A DNA stretch of 28,481 nt from an uncultured Bacteroidota bacterium (GTDB taxonomy: Bacteria > Bacteroidota > Bacteroidia > Chitinophagales > LD1). The stretch is taken from contig CALAYL010000002.1 in the NCBI GenBank assembly GCA_937894725.1, forward strand, positions 1 through 28,481. The letters are read 5' to 3'. The translations under genes and the position numbers were made by a program. The notes beneath the pieces are model-generated. The model did no database searches. It was not told the DNA's origin and saw only the letters and a program-made list of their open reading frames with translations. How positions within the stretch are numbered: position 1 is the first letter of the stretch; every line of letters begins with the position of its first letter. Shown here one piece after another: positions 15,478-23,553 of the stretch.

Positions 15478-16494
15478 TTGGGACATAAGATAGACATACA
15501 TACACATATCATGCCAGAGAAACTCCCTCGCTGGGCAGATAAGTTTGGCTATAAAGGATTTATTTCCCTAGACCATCATAAGCCTTGCTGTGCAAGAATG
15601 ATGAAAGACGATGAGTTTTTTAGGGAGATAGAATCGAACTGCTGGGATGCACATAAAAGAATGGAAGAATGCGACCATCACCATGTAGATATGCAGGTCC
15701 TTTCGACCATACCCGTACTCTTTCACTATTGGGCTAAAGCAGATGATGCCAATGATACTGCGCGTTTTCTAAATGACCACATAGCTAGCATCGTAGCTGA
15801 TTTTCCTCATCGGTTTTCGGGCTTGGCCACACTGCCTATGCAGTCTGCTTCACTCGCTGTAAAAGAGATTTTGAGAGCAAAAAAATTAGGATTGAATGGA
15901 ATAGAAATAGGCTCTAATGTAAACGACCTTAACCTCAATGAGCAACAATTTTTCGACATATACGAAGCAGCCGAAGCAGAAGGAATGTGTGTATTTGTGC
16001 ACCCCTGGAATATGATGGGCGCAAAAAACATGCAGCAATATTGGCTACCCTGGCTAGTGGGTATGCCTGCCGAAACGAGCAGAGCGATTTGCTCCATGAT
16101 TTTCGGTGGTGTTTTTGAACGATTCCCAAAACTCAAAGTTGCTTTTGCACATGGTGGTGGCTCTTTTCCCGCTACGATAGGTAGAGTGCAACACGGCTTC
16201 GATGTGCGCCCTGACCTCACGGCCATCGACAACCAAGTGCCCCCTAGTGAATATCTAGGTAAGTTTTTTGTAGATAGCCTTACGCATGACTCTCGCGCAT
16301 TGCAATACATTATCGATTTGATAGGTGAAAATCGAGTGATGCTCGGTACAGATTATCCATTCCCGCTAGGTGAACTAGCGCCTGGGAAAGTAGTAACAGA
16401 GTTAACTACAACACAAGCCATAAAAGACAAACTGCTTTTTGAAAATGCGCTAGAGTGGCTCGGCATTGATAAAAATAGACTGAAAATAAAATAA
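15478..16494 (+). CDS. 2-amino-3-carboxymuconate-6-semialdehyde decarboxylase (ACMSD)
   Basis: 338 residues, an amidohydrolase-fold metalloenzyme closely resembling animal and bacterial ACMSD. Metal ligands are visible: H8 and H10 (DIHTH), the His of VFVHPWNMM, the His of AFAHGGG, and the Asp of LGTDYPFPLGE. YWLPWLVGMPAET and GVFERFPKLKVAFAHGGG are highly characteristic of ACMSD. It decarboxylates ACMS to aminomuconate semialdehyde and so diverts the kynurenine pathway away from quinolinate and NAD toward catabolism. The start is a TTG at 15478; a stop lies two codons upstream, so only TTG or an ATT at 15475 is possible. Kynureninase begins 5 nt after its stop. The oxygenase that makes ACMS is not in this window. 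Confidence 0.95.
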   Translation: MGHKIDIHTHIMPEKLPRWADKFGYKGFISLDHHKPCCARMMKDDEFFREIESNCWDAHKRMEECDHHHVDMQVLSTIPVLFHYWAKADDANDTARFLNDHIASIVADFPHRFSGLATLPMQSASLAVKEILRAKKLGLNGIEIGSNVNDLNLNEQQFFDIYEAAEAEGMCVFVHPWNMMGAKNMQQYWLPWLVGMPAETSRAICSMIFGGVFERFPKLKVAFAHGGGSFPATIGRVQHGFDVRPDLTAIDNQVPPSEYLGKFFVDSLTHDSRALQYIIDLIGENRVMLGTDYPFPLGELAPGKVVTELTTTQAIKDKLLFENALEWLGIDKNRLKIK

Positions 16495-16499
16495 GCAAA

Positions 16500-17759
16500 A
16501 TGAAATTTGAAAACAGTGTAGCATTTGCAAAAAAAATAGACAAAAAGGATCCGCTAAAAAAATTTAGAAAGGAATTTTATATCCCAAAAGAAAAGGGCAA
16601 AGAGGTGATATATCTCTGTGGAAACTCACTTGGTCTTCAACCCCGCTGCACCGAAGAGTACATACATCAAGAGCTCAAAGACTGGCGCAAACATGGGGTA
16701 GAAGGGCATTTTAATGCAAAAAATCCGTGGCTCAGTTATCATAAGCAATTTGAAAAGCCGCTGATGCATCTACTGGGCGCTAAGGCAAGCGAAGTAGTGG
16801 CCATGAATCAGCTTTCGGTCAATCTCAATTTACTGCTGCTTTCGTTTTATCAACCTAAAGGAAAAAAAATTAAAATAGTGTTGGAGGCAAATGCGTTTCC
16901 TTCAGACTATTATGCAGCAGAACAAATCATCAAACTACGCGGTTTTGATCCCAAAAAATGCTTGCTCGAATTGCCGTTGAGAAAAGGTGAGAGCACACAC
17001 CATATCGAAGACATAGCGGAGTTTTTAGATAAAAATAAGAATGAGGTTTGTCTCCTTATACTGGGTGGAGTAAACTACTATAGTGGGCAAGTTTTTGACA
17101 TGAAAAAGATAGGCGAATACTGCAAAAAAAACAAGATTGTGTATGGTCTTGATTTAGCACATGCTATTGGCAATGTACCGCTCTCATTACATAGTTGGGG
17201 CGTGGATTTCGCTACATGGTGTAGCTATAAGTATCTCAACTCTGGCCCTGGTGGAGTGAGTGGTGTTTTTGTACATGAGCAACATGCTAAAAACAAAGAG
17301 CTAGACCGTTTTGGTGGATGGTGGGGCAATGATGAAAAAACAAGATTCAAAATGCTCAAACACTTTGTACCAGCAGATGGTGCGCAAGGATGGCAACTCA
17401 GCAATGCGCCCATATTGTCGATGGCAGCACATGCAGCCTCACTTGCTATTTTTGAAAAAACGACTATACATACGCTGCGTGTAAAAAGCCTATTGCTTTC
17501 TGGATATTTGCGTTTTCTGCTAGAACAAATTGGGCACCCTCCCTTTGATATCATCACCCCTAGAAACGATAATGAACATGGCTGTCAGGTTTCTATACAA
17601 ATGAAAAAAGAGGGCAAAAAAGTATTTGAGCAATTGAGCAAGCATCACATTATAGCCGATTGGCGCGAACCCGATGTGATACGAATAGCTCCAGTACCAC
17701 TTTATAATACATTCGAAGATGTATATCGATTTGTGCAGTTATTTAGCTCTTTTATATAG
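16500..17759 (+). CDS. kynU: Kynureninase
   Basis: 419 residues, a PLP-dependent fold-type I enzyme. YLCGNSLGLQP near the N-terminus, HGVEGHF, the PLP-aspartate region GLDLAHAIGN, and the Schiff-base lysine K244 in WCSYKYLNSGPGG identify kynureninase. FGGWWGND and a C-terminal HIIADWREPDVIRIAPVPLYNT also fit. It cleaves kynurenine to anthranilate, or 3-hydroxykynurenine to 3-hydroxyanthranilate, plus alanine. Next to ACMSD the second reaction is the likely one, within tryptophan degradation. It is the last gene of the set, ending 14 nt before the convergent nadK stop. Confidence 0.97.
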   Translation: MKFENSVAFAKKIDKKDPLKKFRKEFYIPKEKGKEVIYLCGNSLGLQPRCTEEYIHQELKDWRKHGVEGHFNAKNPWLSYHKQFEKPLMHLLGAKASEVVAMNQLSVNLNLLLLSFYQPKGKKIKIVLEANAFPSDYYAAEQIIKLRGFDPKKCLLELPLRKGESTHHIEDIAEFLDKNKNEVCLLILGGVNYYSGQVFDMKKIGEYCKKNKIVYGLDLAHAIGNVPLSLHSWGVDFATWCSYKYLNSGPGGVSGVFVHEQHAKNKELDRFGGWWGNDEKTRFKMLKHFVPADGAQGWQLSNAPILSMAAHAASLAIFEKTTIHTLRVKSLLLSGYLRFLLEQIGHPPFDIITPRNDNEHGCQVSIQMKKEGKKVFEQLSKHHIIADWREPDVIRIAPVPLYNTFEDVYRFVQLFSSFI

Positions 17760-17773
17760 GCGCATTGCCAAAA

Positions 17774-18649
17774 TCAATTTCTCTGATCGCTACCCCAGTT
17801 GAGTTTTGTTTTCAACGCGGTGATAAAGTTCATATCCGTCAATCGAACAAGATTGGCCTTGAAGGGTGCTTTCTTTAAGGCGATGTGATAGCTGTTATCT
17901 ATAGTTTCAAACCTCGAATCGAGTGTACATAAGAAACTATTTTCACGACCAGCTACTTCAAAAGAAAGCACTACATCGTCTGAAACTACGATGGGTCGAA
18001 CATTAAGGTTGTGTGGTGCTACTGGGGTGATCACAAAATTATCAGATGTAGGATACAAAATAGGTCCTCCACAACTCAATGAATAACCCGTAGAACCAGT
18101 AGGTGTAGAGATTATCAAACCATCTGCCCAATAGGCATTGAGCAGCTCACCATTCAAAAAAGTTTTGATAGTAATCATACTCGATTGGTCCTTTCGCTGT
18201 AGTGTCATTTCATTCAATGCAAATGGCACAGTGCCAAACAAAGGTTTGTTTGAGGTGATTTCAATGATTGTTCTTTTATCAATGATGTATTTTCCCTTGG
18301 CTACTATCTCTAGGGCTTGCTCTATCTGCTCTCTGCCCACATTTGCCAAAAAGCCTAAGCGTCCAAAATTGATTCCTAATATCGGGGTTTCAGATTCTCT
18401 AATAAAAGTAACCGCCTCGAGTATAGTGCCATCGCCACCTAGACTGATGAGCATCTCAACAGTATCTCGCACTTCATCAAAGTGAAGAAATGTGGGTGCT
18501 GCTAAGTTGATTTTATAGTCATCTCGGAGTATGCGCGCATAGTTTTCATGTACACAATATTTGAGCCCAAAATGATCTAATAATCTCAAAAGCTCTTGGA
18601 TGTGAGCCAAATTTCTAAGATGAACTGTTTTGCCAAAAAGTGCTATCAT
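17774..18649 (-). CDS. nadK: NAD kinase
   Basis: 291 residues. The diagnostic GGDGT motif is at 71-75 (LISLGGDGTIL), followed by GINFGRLGFLA. The second signature (DGLIISTPTGSTGYSLSCGGPI) is also clear. It phosphorylates NAD to NADP with ATP in the cytoplasm. The ATG at 18649 lies 9 nt after the stop of the DUF5686 gene, so it is probably co-transcribed with that outer-membrane protein gene. It is convergent with kynureninase. Confidence 0.97.
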   Translation of the reverse strand: MIALFGKTVHLRNLAHIQELLRLLDHFGLKYCVHENYARILRDDYKINLAAPTFLHFDEVRDTVEMLISLGGDGTILEAVTFIRESETPILGINFGRLGFLANVGREQIEQALEIVAKGKYIIDKRTIIEITSNKPLFGTVPFALNEMTLQRKDQSSMITIKTFLNGELLNAYWADGLIISTPTGSTGYSLSCGGPILYPTSDNFVITPVAPHNLNVRPIVVSDDVVLSFEVAGRENSFLCTLDSRFETIDNSYHIALKKAPFKANLVRLTDMNFITALKTKLNWGSDQRN

Positions 18650-18658
18650 ACTGCTAAG

Positions 18659-21154
18659 TTAGAAATTTGGAGTGAATCCTATCTTTACCATAAAATTAGG
18701 TGTGCCAGGAGTGTTTCGATAAGTAAGTCTCCACATAAAATCCACACGAAACATGTTGACGATATTTTCGATACCAAAACTTGCTTCCATATACGGTATT
18801 TTGCTCGGAGAGCGAATGTCAAACCCTGCGGGTATCAATGCGGCATTCTTAGCGCTATAGCTTCCCCACATACCCCTAAAATATAGGACTTCGCGTAGTC
18901 GAAGTTTATTTATCACCGGTATTTTATTTAAGAAAAATCCATCAAAATGGTGCTCTATCCAAAGCGACACATATTGGTCTGTGACAAACTCGAATTCGCG
19001 TAGCATGTTAAAGTTAGTTCTATCCAATAAAATACCAAAATTGCCTGAAGTAACATACGATGTAGGATAGGGCGCTTTACCAAAAATCTTGGCTGCTTTA
19101 AGCTCATAGTTGGTATGTCCAAGCATCCAAGACAAACGCTGCTGTGCCGTAAACTGCAACTTGTGATATACAGGCAGGTTGCCATCGTTCATATCTAGCA
19201 AACCAATATTGTACCGCAATAAAAAAACGGGGTATTGATTTTTCATAAAGTAGCGATAGAAAAATGCTTTGTAATATTTACTCTTTGGTCCAAAACGAGT
19301 ATCAATACTAAACTCAGTAGTATTGAAATTCGGCAACATCACTTGTGTGCCATCGGCTTTGGTACGAGTAAAGTCAAATACCCCTGGAATCTGATAATAA
19401 GTACGATTATCGATAGCTATGATGCTCGACAATCCTCGCACCCACTCTTGCTCAATGTCTGCGTGCATCTCTCGTATTTTCATCATTCGAGTGAGCAGTT
19501 TGCCTCTCACAAGTGTGAGAATATTATCAAAGGTGAGTAGTTGATTTTCTTGACCAAGCACATTTAAGTCATACTTATAATAAAGCGAAAACATTGACCA
19601 ATTCTCGTTTTTAGAAGGTAACACCACCTTCAAGGTAGCTTCATATTTCCAATCTTTATCTTTGGTGCCATAGGCTAAATAACCGCTCAGATTTACTTTG
19701 TCAGAAAACTTTTTGTTGGTTCTAAAACCAAACCTTGCTCGCCAGCCTTCAATATTATTTTTACTTGCAAACTTGTAAAACCGCCCAAACTCAATTGGCC
19801 CAGCTTCAAAATAAGCCGTAGTAAAAAGCTTGAGTGTCCACATCCATGTTTTGAATGCTGGAATTTTAGGAAATGTATCATGAATAAAAATGACTTTTTC
19901 TTCGTATTTATTTAAAGGAAGGAAACGACTTTCTTCCCAATATGCCCTATCATGTTTTCGTGCATCTGGAGCTATGAACTCTTGTTCCGATTTTTTAAAA
20001 AGGGTATCGCTAAGCGGAACGTTTATCTGGATATTTCTCCGTTCATAATGTTTTTGGAGCAAGACAGAGGTGGCATTTTTACGTTTAAAAATACTCGCTA
20101 CTGACTGGATATCTTCACCATACAACATCCAACTATCTTCGTTCACCATTTTAAATCGCTGCGAAATACTATAATCAGAAATAAAGTTCAGATTGCTCTT
20201 CTCATTTGGCCTTAAAAAAATTGATTGTATGGCCCATGTAGCCGAATCAATCCAAGCATAGCCTTTGAGCGCTAAATCTACTTTAGATATGCCGACAAAA
20301 TGTATTTTGTAACTGACTCGATTATCTATTAATGAAGTATCTGTCAAAAAATAGCGATAGGTAAGTAATGCACCCGTAGAAAATGGGGCTACAAACGATT
20401 TGCCGGCTAATACAAACAAATTATCATAGGCATCTATGGTTTCGAAAGTGCCGTTGGCTAGCTCGCCTATACTCGTGTTTTCGACCCCTGTGATTTGCGT
20501 AGCCTTGGTATATTTGCGAAGTCCAAAAGGCTTTTTTCGGTAATAAATATCCCGAATATCTTCTTTCATCACTGCTCTCAAAAAAACCTTATTTTCTTCA
20601 AATGTATCGAGGTTTTGAAATGCAAAACTAAAAGGTCTAAAAATACGCCACTTAAGAAATTTATTTTTGGGATTCAAAAGCCCTGTCACTATTTTGCTAT
20701 ACTCTTCGAGTTGATAGCTTTCAAAGCTGCTCTCTCTATTTCTGTCCCTATTATCTCGCACTTGGGCATACACAAAATTGGCCGTAGTGTCGATATATTT
20801 TTTTCGTTTGCCCGCTTTTACGACTACTTGATTGAGCGAAATATCTTCAGAGCCCAATTCTAGATTGATTTCTTGCGATTTGCCGCGTTGTATTTTGATG
20901 ACTCTAGTCGGATACCCGAGATAGGAAAATACAATCGAATCAACTTTCTCTGGAGTTCGGATAAAATAAAAACCACCATCATCGGTAGTGGTGCCGGTGA
21001 TTGTTCCTTTCATGCGTACGTTGGCATACGAAAGCGCTTCTTTACTTTTGCCATCAATGACACGTCCACGGACTTCGGTTATTTGTCCAAACGTAGCTGG
21101 AGCAAACAAGGTGCAGAAGAGAAAAAATAAAAATGAGTAGATGTTGTTTTTCAC
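18659..21154 (-). CDS. DUF5686 outer-membrane protein with CarboxypepD_reg-like domain
   Basis: 832 residues from a GTG at 21154. A signal peptide (VKNNIYSFLFFLFCTLFAPATFGQ) is followed by a carboxypeptidase regulatory-like beta-sandwich domain at about 25-105 (GRVIDGKSKEALSYANV, TDDGGFYF, SYLGYPTRVI). The long remainder fits DUF5686. It contains aromatic beta strands and ends in Phe (KIGFTPNF), as expected for an outer-membrane beta barrel. The frame extends to an ATG at 21208, but a perfect -7 box (TATTTTTG) lies between that ATG and the GTG, and the signal peptide starts naturally at the GTG. Function is not established; such proteins are common in Bacteroidota next to housekeeping genes. 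nadK follows after 9 nt. Confidence 0.88.
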   Translation of the reverse strand: MKNNIYSFLFFLFCTLFAPATFGQITEVRGRVIDGKSKEALSYANVRMKGTITGTTTDDGGFYFIRTPEKVDSIVFSYLGYPTRVIKIQRGKSQEINLELGSEDISLNQVVVKAGKRKKYIDTTANFVYAQVRDNRDRNRESSFESYQLEEYSKIVTGLLNPKNKFLKWRIFRPFSFAFQNLDTFEENKVFLRAVMKEDIRDIYYRKKPFGLRKYTKATQITGVENTSIGELANGTFETIDAYDNLFVLAGKSFVAPFSTGALLTYRYFLTDTSLIDNRVSYKIHFVGISKVDLALKGYAWIDSATWAIQSIFLRPNEKSNLNFISDYSISQRFKMVNEDSWMLYGEDIQSVASIFKRKNATSVLLQKHYERRNIQINVPLSDTLFKKSEQEFIAPDARKHDRAYWEESRFLPLNKYEEKVIFIHDTFPKIPAFKTWMWTLKLFTTAYFEAGPIEFGRFYKFASKNNIEGWRARFGFRTNKKFSDKVNLSGYLAYGTKDKDWKYEATLKVVLPSKNENWSMFSLYYKYDLNVLGQENQLLTFDNILTLVRGKLLTRMMKIREMHADIEQEWVRGLSSIIAIDNRTYYQIPGVFDFTRTKADGTQVMLPNFNTTEFSIDTRFGPKSKYYKAFFYRYFMKNQYPVFLLRYNIGLLDMNDGNLPVYHKLQFTAQQRLSWMLGHTNYELKAAKIFGKAPYPTSYVTSGNFGILLDRTNFNMLREFEFVTDQYVSLWIEHHFDGFFLNKIPVINKLRLREVLYFRGMWGSYSAKNAALIPAGFDIRSPSKIPYMEASFGIENIVNMFRVDFMWRLTYRNTPGTPNFMVKIGFTPNF

Positions 21155-21161
21155 AATCGGG

Positions 21162-21169
21162 CAAAAATA
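21162..21169 (-). promoter_or_regulatory. Bacteroidota -7 box (TATTTTTG) for the DUF5686-nadK set
   Basis: On the minus strand TATTTTTG matches TAnnTTTG exactly and ends 7 nt before the GTG start at 21154. It implies a very short leader and argues against the ATG at 21208, which lies upstream of the box. No good -33 element is visible at the standard distance. Confidence 0.5.
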
Positions 21170-21329
21170 GCATACTGGCGTTAAAAGCACTAATTTTTCT
21201 TTAATCAACCAATATCACTCTGTCAAACGCTATCTAAACAAATTTGTTTCCCATTTTCATTTATATTTTAAATCTTTATAAATATTCAATATTTTAGTGT
21301 TCAACTTTATTAATTTTAAATACTATATC

Positions 21330-21890
21330 ATGAAAAAAATCATCACCTTAATTTTCTTTTCTATATCGTTGGTTGGAATAGCGCAAGAATCAAACGAAAT
21401 CACTTGGCTAGGACTAGATTTTAGCAAAGCAAAAATGGTAGGATCGGCCGGGTTTTCTGATCCTGCGCAGATTCAAAGCTATTATTTCAACACATGGAAT
21501 AGTGTTTTGCTGACCGAAAAGGACAAATACAATATTTCAAAATACTATAAGAAACCTACTGTAAAAGTAAACTTAGACATCGCCAAATCTCGAAATGAGA
21601 AAGTTATAGCATCTTCTTTAGTCACAGACAACACCTATACTATCACAGAAAAAGATGTAGAAGCAGTAGTGAAAAATTATAAGCTAAAAGAAGGGGGCGA
21701 AGGACTGCTGATGGTGGTAGAAAGTTTTAGCAAAATGGAAGAATTAGCCTATGTGTATGTAGTAAAGTTTGACACCAAGACAGGCAAAATTATCGAAATG
21801 AAAAAGCAAACAGGCAAGCCTGGTGGCTTTGGTATCCGGAACTATTGGTTAGCAGCCATTTTGAATATCATGAAAAAGGGGTTCAAATAG
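21330..21890 (+). CDS. Small secreted protein of unknown function
   Basis: 186 residues from the ATG at 21330, which begins a clean signal peptide (MKKIITLIFFSISLVGIAQ). An upstream in-frame GTG at 21297 would only add 11 residues ahead of it and is rejected. The mature part is mixed alpha/beta (EITWLGLDFSKAKMVG, LLMVVESFSKMEELAYVYVVKFD, TGKIIEMKKQTG) without Cys pairs, a T9SS domain or membrane spans. I do not recognise the family. It is probably periplasmic or a surface-associated protein. It is a single-gene unit: a strong hairpin terminator follows 24 nt after the stop. Confidence 0.85.
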   Translation: MKKIITLIFFSISLVGIAQESNEITWLGLDFSKAKMVGSAGFSDPAQIQSYYFNTWNSVLLTEKDKYNISKYYKKPTVKVNLDIAKSRNEKVIASSLVTDNTYTITEKDVEAVVKNYKLKEGGEGLLMVVESFSKMEELAYVYVVKFDTKTGKIIEMKKQTGKPGGFGIRNYWLAAILNIMKKGFK

Positions 21891-21914
21891 TTTGACCCTT
21901 TCGAGAATTCTAAG

Positions 21915-21950
21915 CCCCGAATGATATTATCTCATTCGGGGTTTTGTTTT
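21915..21950 (+). terminator. Rho-independent terminator
   Basis: A perfect 10-bp stem, CCCCGAATGA (21915-21924) paired with TCATTCGGGG (21932-21941), with a 7-nt loop and then TTTTGTTTT. It closes the small secreted protein gene. Confidence 0.9.
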
Positions 21951-22062
21951 GTGACTATCTGGAATTGAGATATTTACGAACTAATAAAAACGATGTTATA
22001 ATGCTGTTTAATTAAAAAAAATTAATTTTAATCCATACTTTATAATAAGACAATCATTATAG

Positions 22063-22959
22063 ATGGCAAAAAAAACATTAAATTCCTCACCTATACAATG
22101 GAAATCGCTATACAATGTTAGCTCATTTATACAGATGACTATTGGTGTAGGGCTCGCATTGCTTGCCCTAAAAGGATTTATGATACCCAACCATTTTATA
22201 GATGGTGGTGCTATTGGAGTTTCCATTTTGATACATGAGATTTACCATGTCAATATTAGTTTGCTACTATTATTAACTAATGCACTTTTTATCTTTCTGG
22301 CCTATAGATTTGTTTCTAAAGAAGTAGCCATAAAAACAATAGTGACCATCGTTTTATTGGCCATAGGGTTGGAGCTTATCCCCGTCACTCCCATCACTAC
22401 CGACAAATTATTGATAGCCATTTTTGGAGGCGCTATTATCGGCATTGGAATCGGTATGGTAATCCGAACAGGGGGTATGATAGATGGCACAGAGATTTTA
22501 GCCGTATTGACAAGAAGGCGTATCGGCCTCACGATGAGCGAAGTGATATTACTGATAAATGCCCTGATTTTTTCGACTGTGGCTATCAAGCTAGGTATAG
22601 AAGCAGCCATGTATTCTTTCATTACTTACTTTACCGCTACCAAAGCAATAGACTATGTAGTAGATGGTATTGAGGAATATACTGCGCTGACTATTATAAG
22701 TAGCAAAAACGAAGAAGTGAAAGCTATCATCGTAAATAAATTTAATAAAGGCATCACCGTGTATAGGGGTGAAAGAGGCTACCTTCCGGGTGCTTTTGAT
22801 ATAAAACACGATTGCGATGTTATAGTGACTATAGTGACTCGACTTGAACTACTCAGTATTAAAGCCGCCATTTTATCTATCGATCCTACCGCATTTATGC
22901 ATGTCCATAGCATCAGAGAAACCAGCGGTGGAGTAGTCAAACAAAAACACTCTCATTAA
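22063..22959 (+). CDS. YitT family membrane protein (DUF161/DUF2179)
   Basis: 298 residues. About five hydrophobic segments lie in residues 20-200, with the family motif FIDGGAIGVS after KGFMIPNH and the repeated RTGGMIDGTEIL. A cytoplasmic DUF2179 domain covers about 210-290 (ALTIISSKNEEVKAIIV, GITVYRGERGYLPG, DPTAFMHVHSIRETSGG). Family members are predicted inner-membrane transporters of unknown substrate. The ATG at 22063 is preceded by a 110-nt AT-rich region after the terminator; no clear -7 box was found there. The HD-domain gene follows after 12 nt. Confidence 0.93.
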   Translation: MAKKTLNSSPIQWKSLYNVSSFIQMTIGVGLALLALKGFMIPNHFIDGGAIGVSILIHEIYHVNISLLLLLTNALFIFLAYRFVSKEVAIKTIVTIVLLAIGLELIPVTPITTDKLLIAIFGGAIIGIGIGMVIRTGGMIDGTEILAVLTRRRIGLTMSEVILLINALIFSTVAIKLGIEAAMYSFITYFTATKAIDYVVDGIEEYTALTIISSKNEEVKAIIVNKFNKGITVYRGERGYLPGAFDIKHDCDVIVTIVTRLELLSIKAAILSIDPTAFMHVHSIRETSGGVVKQKHSH

Positions 22960-22971
22960 TATTTTGAAGAA

Positions 22972-23553
22972 ATGATTAATGTAGAAAAAATTAAACAAAA
23001 GGTTTTATCCCTTCTTGAAAAAGGCCTCTCTAATGAGCTTACTTATCACAGTATAGGCCATACTTTGTATGTTTTGAAACAATCCGAAAAGATTGCTCAG
23101 CATGAACAGGTTGGAAGGCATGAGTTTAAGCTGCTTCAAATCGCAGCATTGTTTCACGACATAGGGTTTATAAATACCTACCTCTATCATGAGGCAGAGG
23201 GTTGTGTGATTGCCAAAAATATCTTACCCGAATATGGACTAAGCACAAAAGACATTGATAGCATCTGCGGAATGATCATGACCACAAAAATCCCACAAAA
23301 TCCGACTAACCTACTCGAATATATTATTGCAGATGCCGATTTGGAATATTTAGGCACCTCAAATTACACTAAAATAGCATCAAGATTGAAACAGGAACTC
23401 TTATTTATCAATCCGCTTATGACAGATTTAGATTGGATACACATTCAAATCAAGTTTTTAGAGAACCATCAATACTTTACTCCATATTGCATTAAAAACA
23501 GAGAAGAAAAAAAGCAGCAAAACTTAGCGATACTCAAACAATCTTTTCCATAA
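22972..23553 (+). CDS. HD-domain phosphohydrolase-like protein
   Basis: 193 residues. The metal-binding H...HD...D pattern is complete: H30 (YHSIGHT), H62/D63 (LFHDIGF) and D121 or D123 (IADADLEYLG). The fold resembles small HD proteins that hydrolyse phosphate esters of nucleotides; the substrate is unknown. It is soluble, with no signal peptide. It starts 12 nt after the YitT gene and is probably co-transcribed. Its last codons and stop (TTTCCATAA, 23545-23553) are also the left edge of the 1,478-bp duplicated segment, and the stop codon abuts the terminator of the convergent T9SS cargo gene. Confidence 0.88.
   Translation: MINVEKIKQKVLSLLEKGLSNELTYHSIGHTLYVLKQSEKIAQHEQVGRHEFKLLQIAALFHDIGFINTYLYHEAEGCVIAKNILPEYGLSTKDIDSICGMIMTTKIPQNPTNLLEYIIADADLEYLGTSNYTKIASRLKQELLFINPLMTDLDWIHIQIKFLENHQYFTPYCIKNREEKKQQNLAILKQSFP

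Noticed and set aside
22005..22035. AT-rich inverted repeat (TTAATT...AATTAA) before the YitT gene
   Set aside because: Low-complexity A/T sequence; pairing is expected by chance and there is no G/C stem or clear operator geometry.
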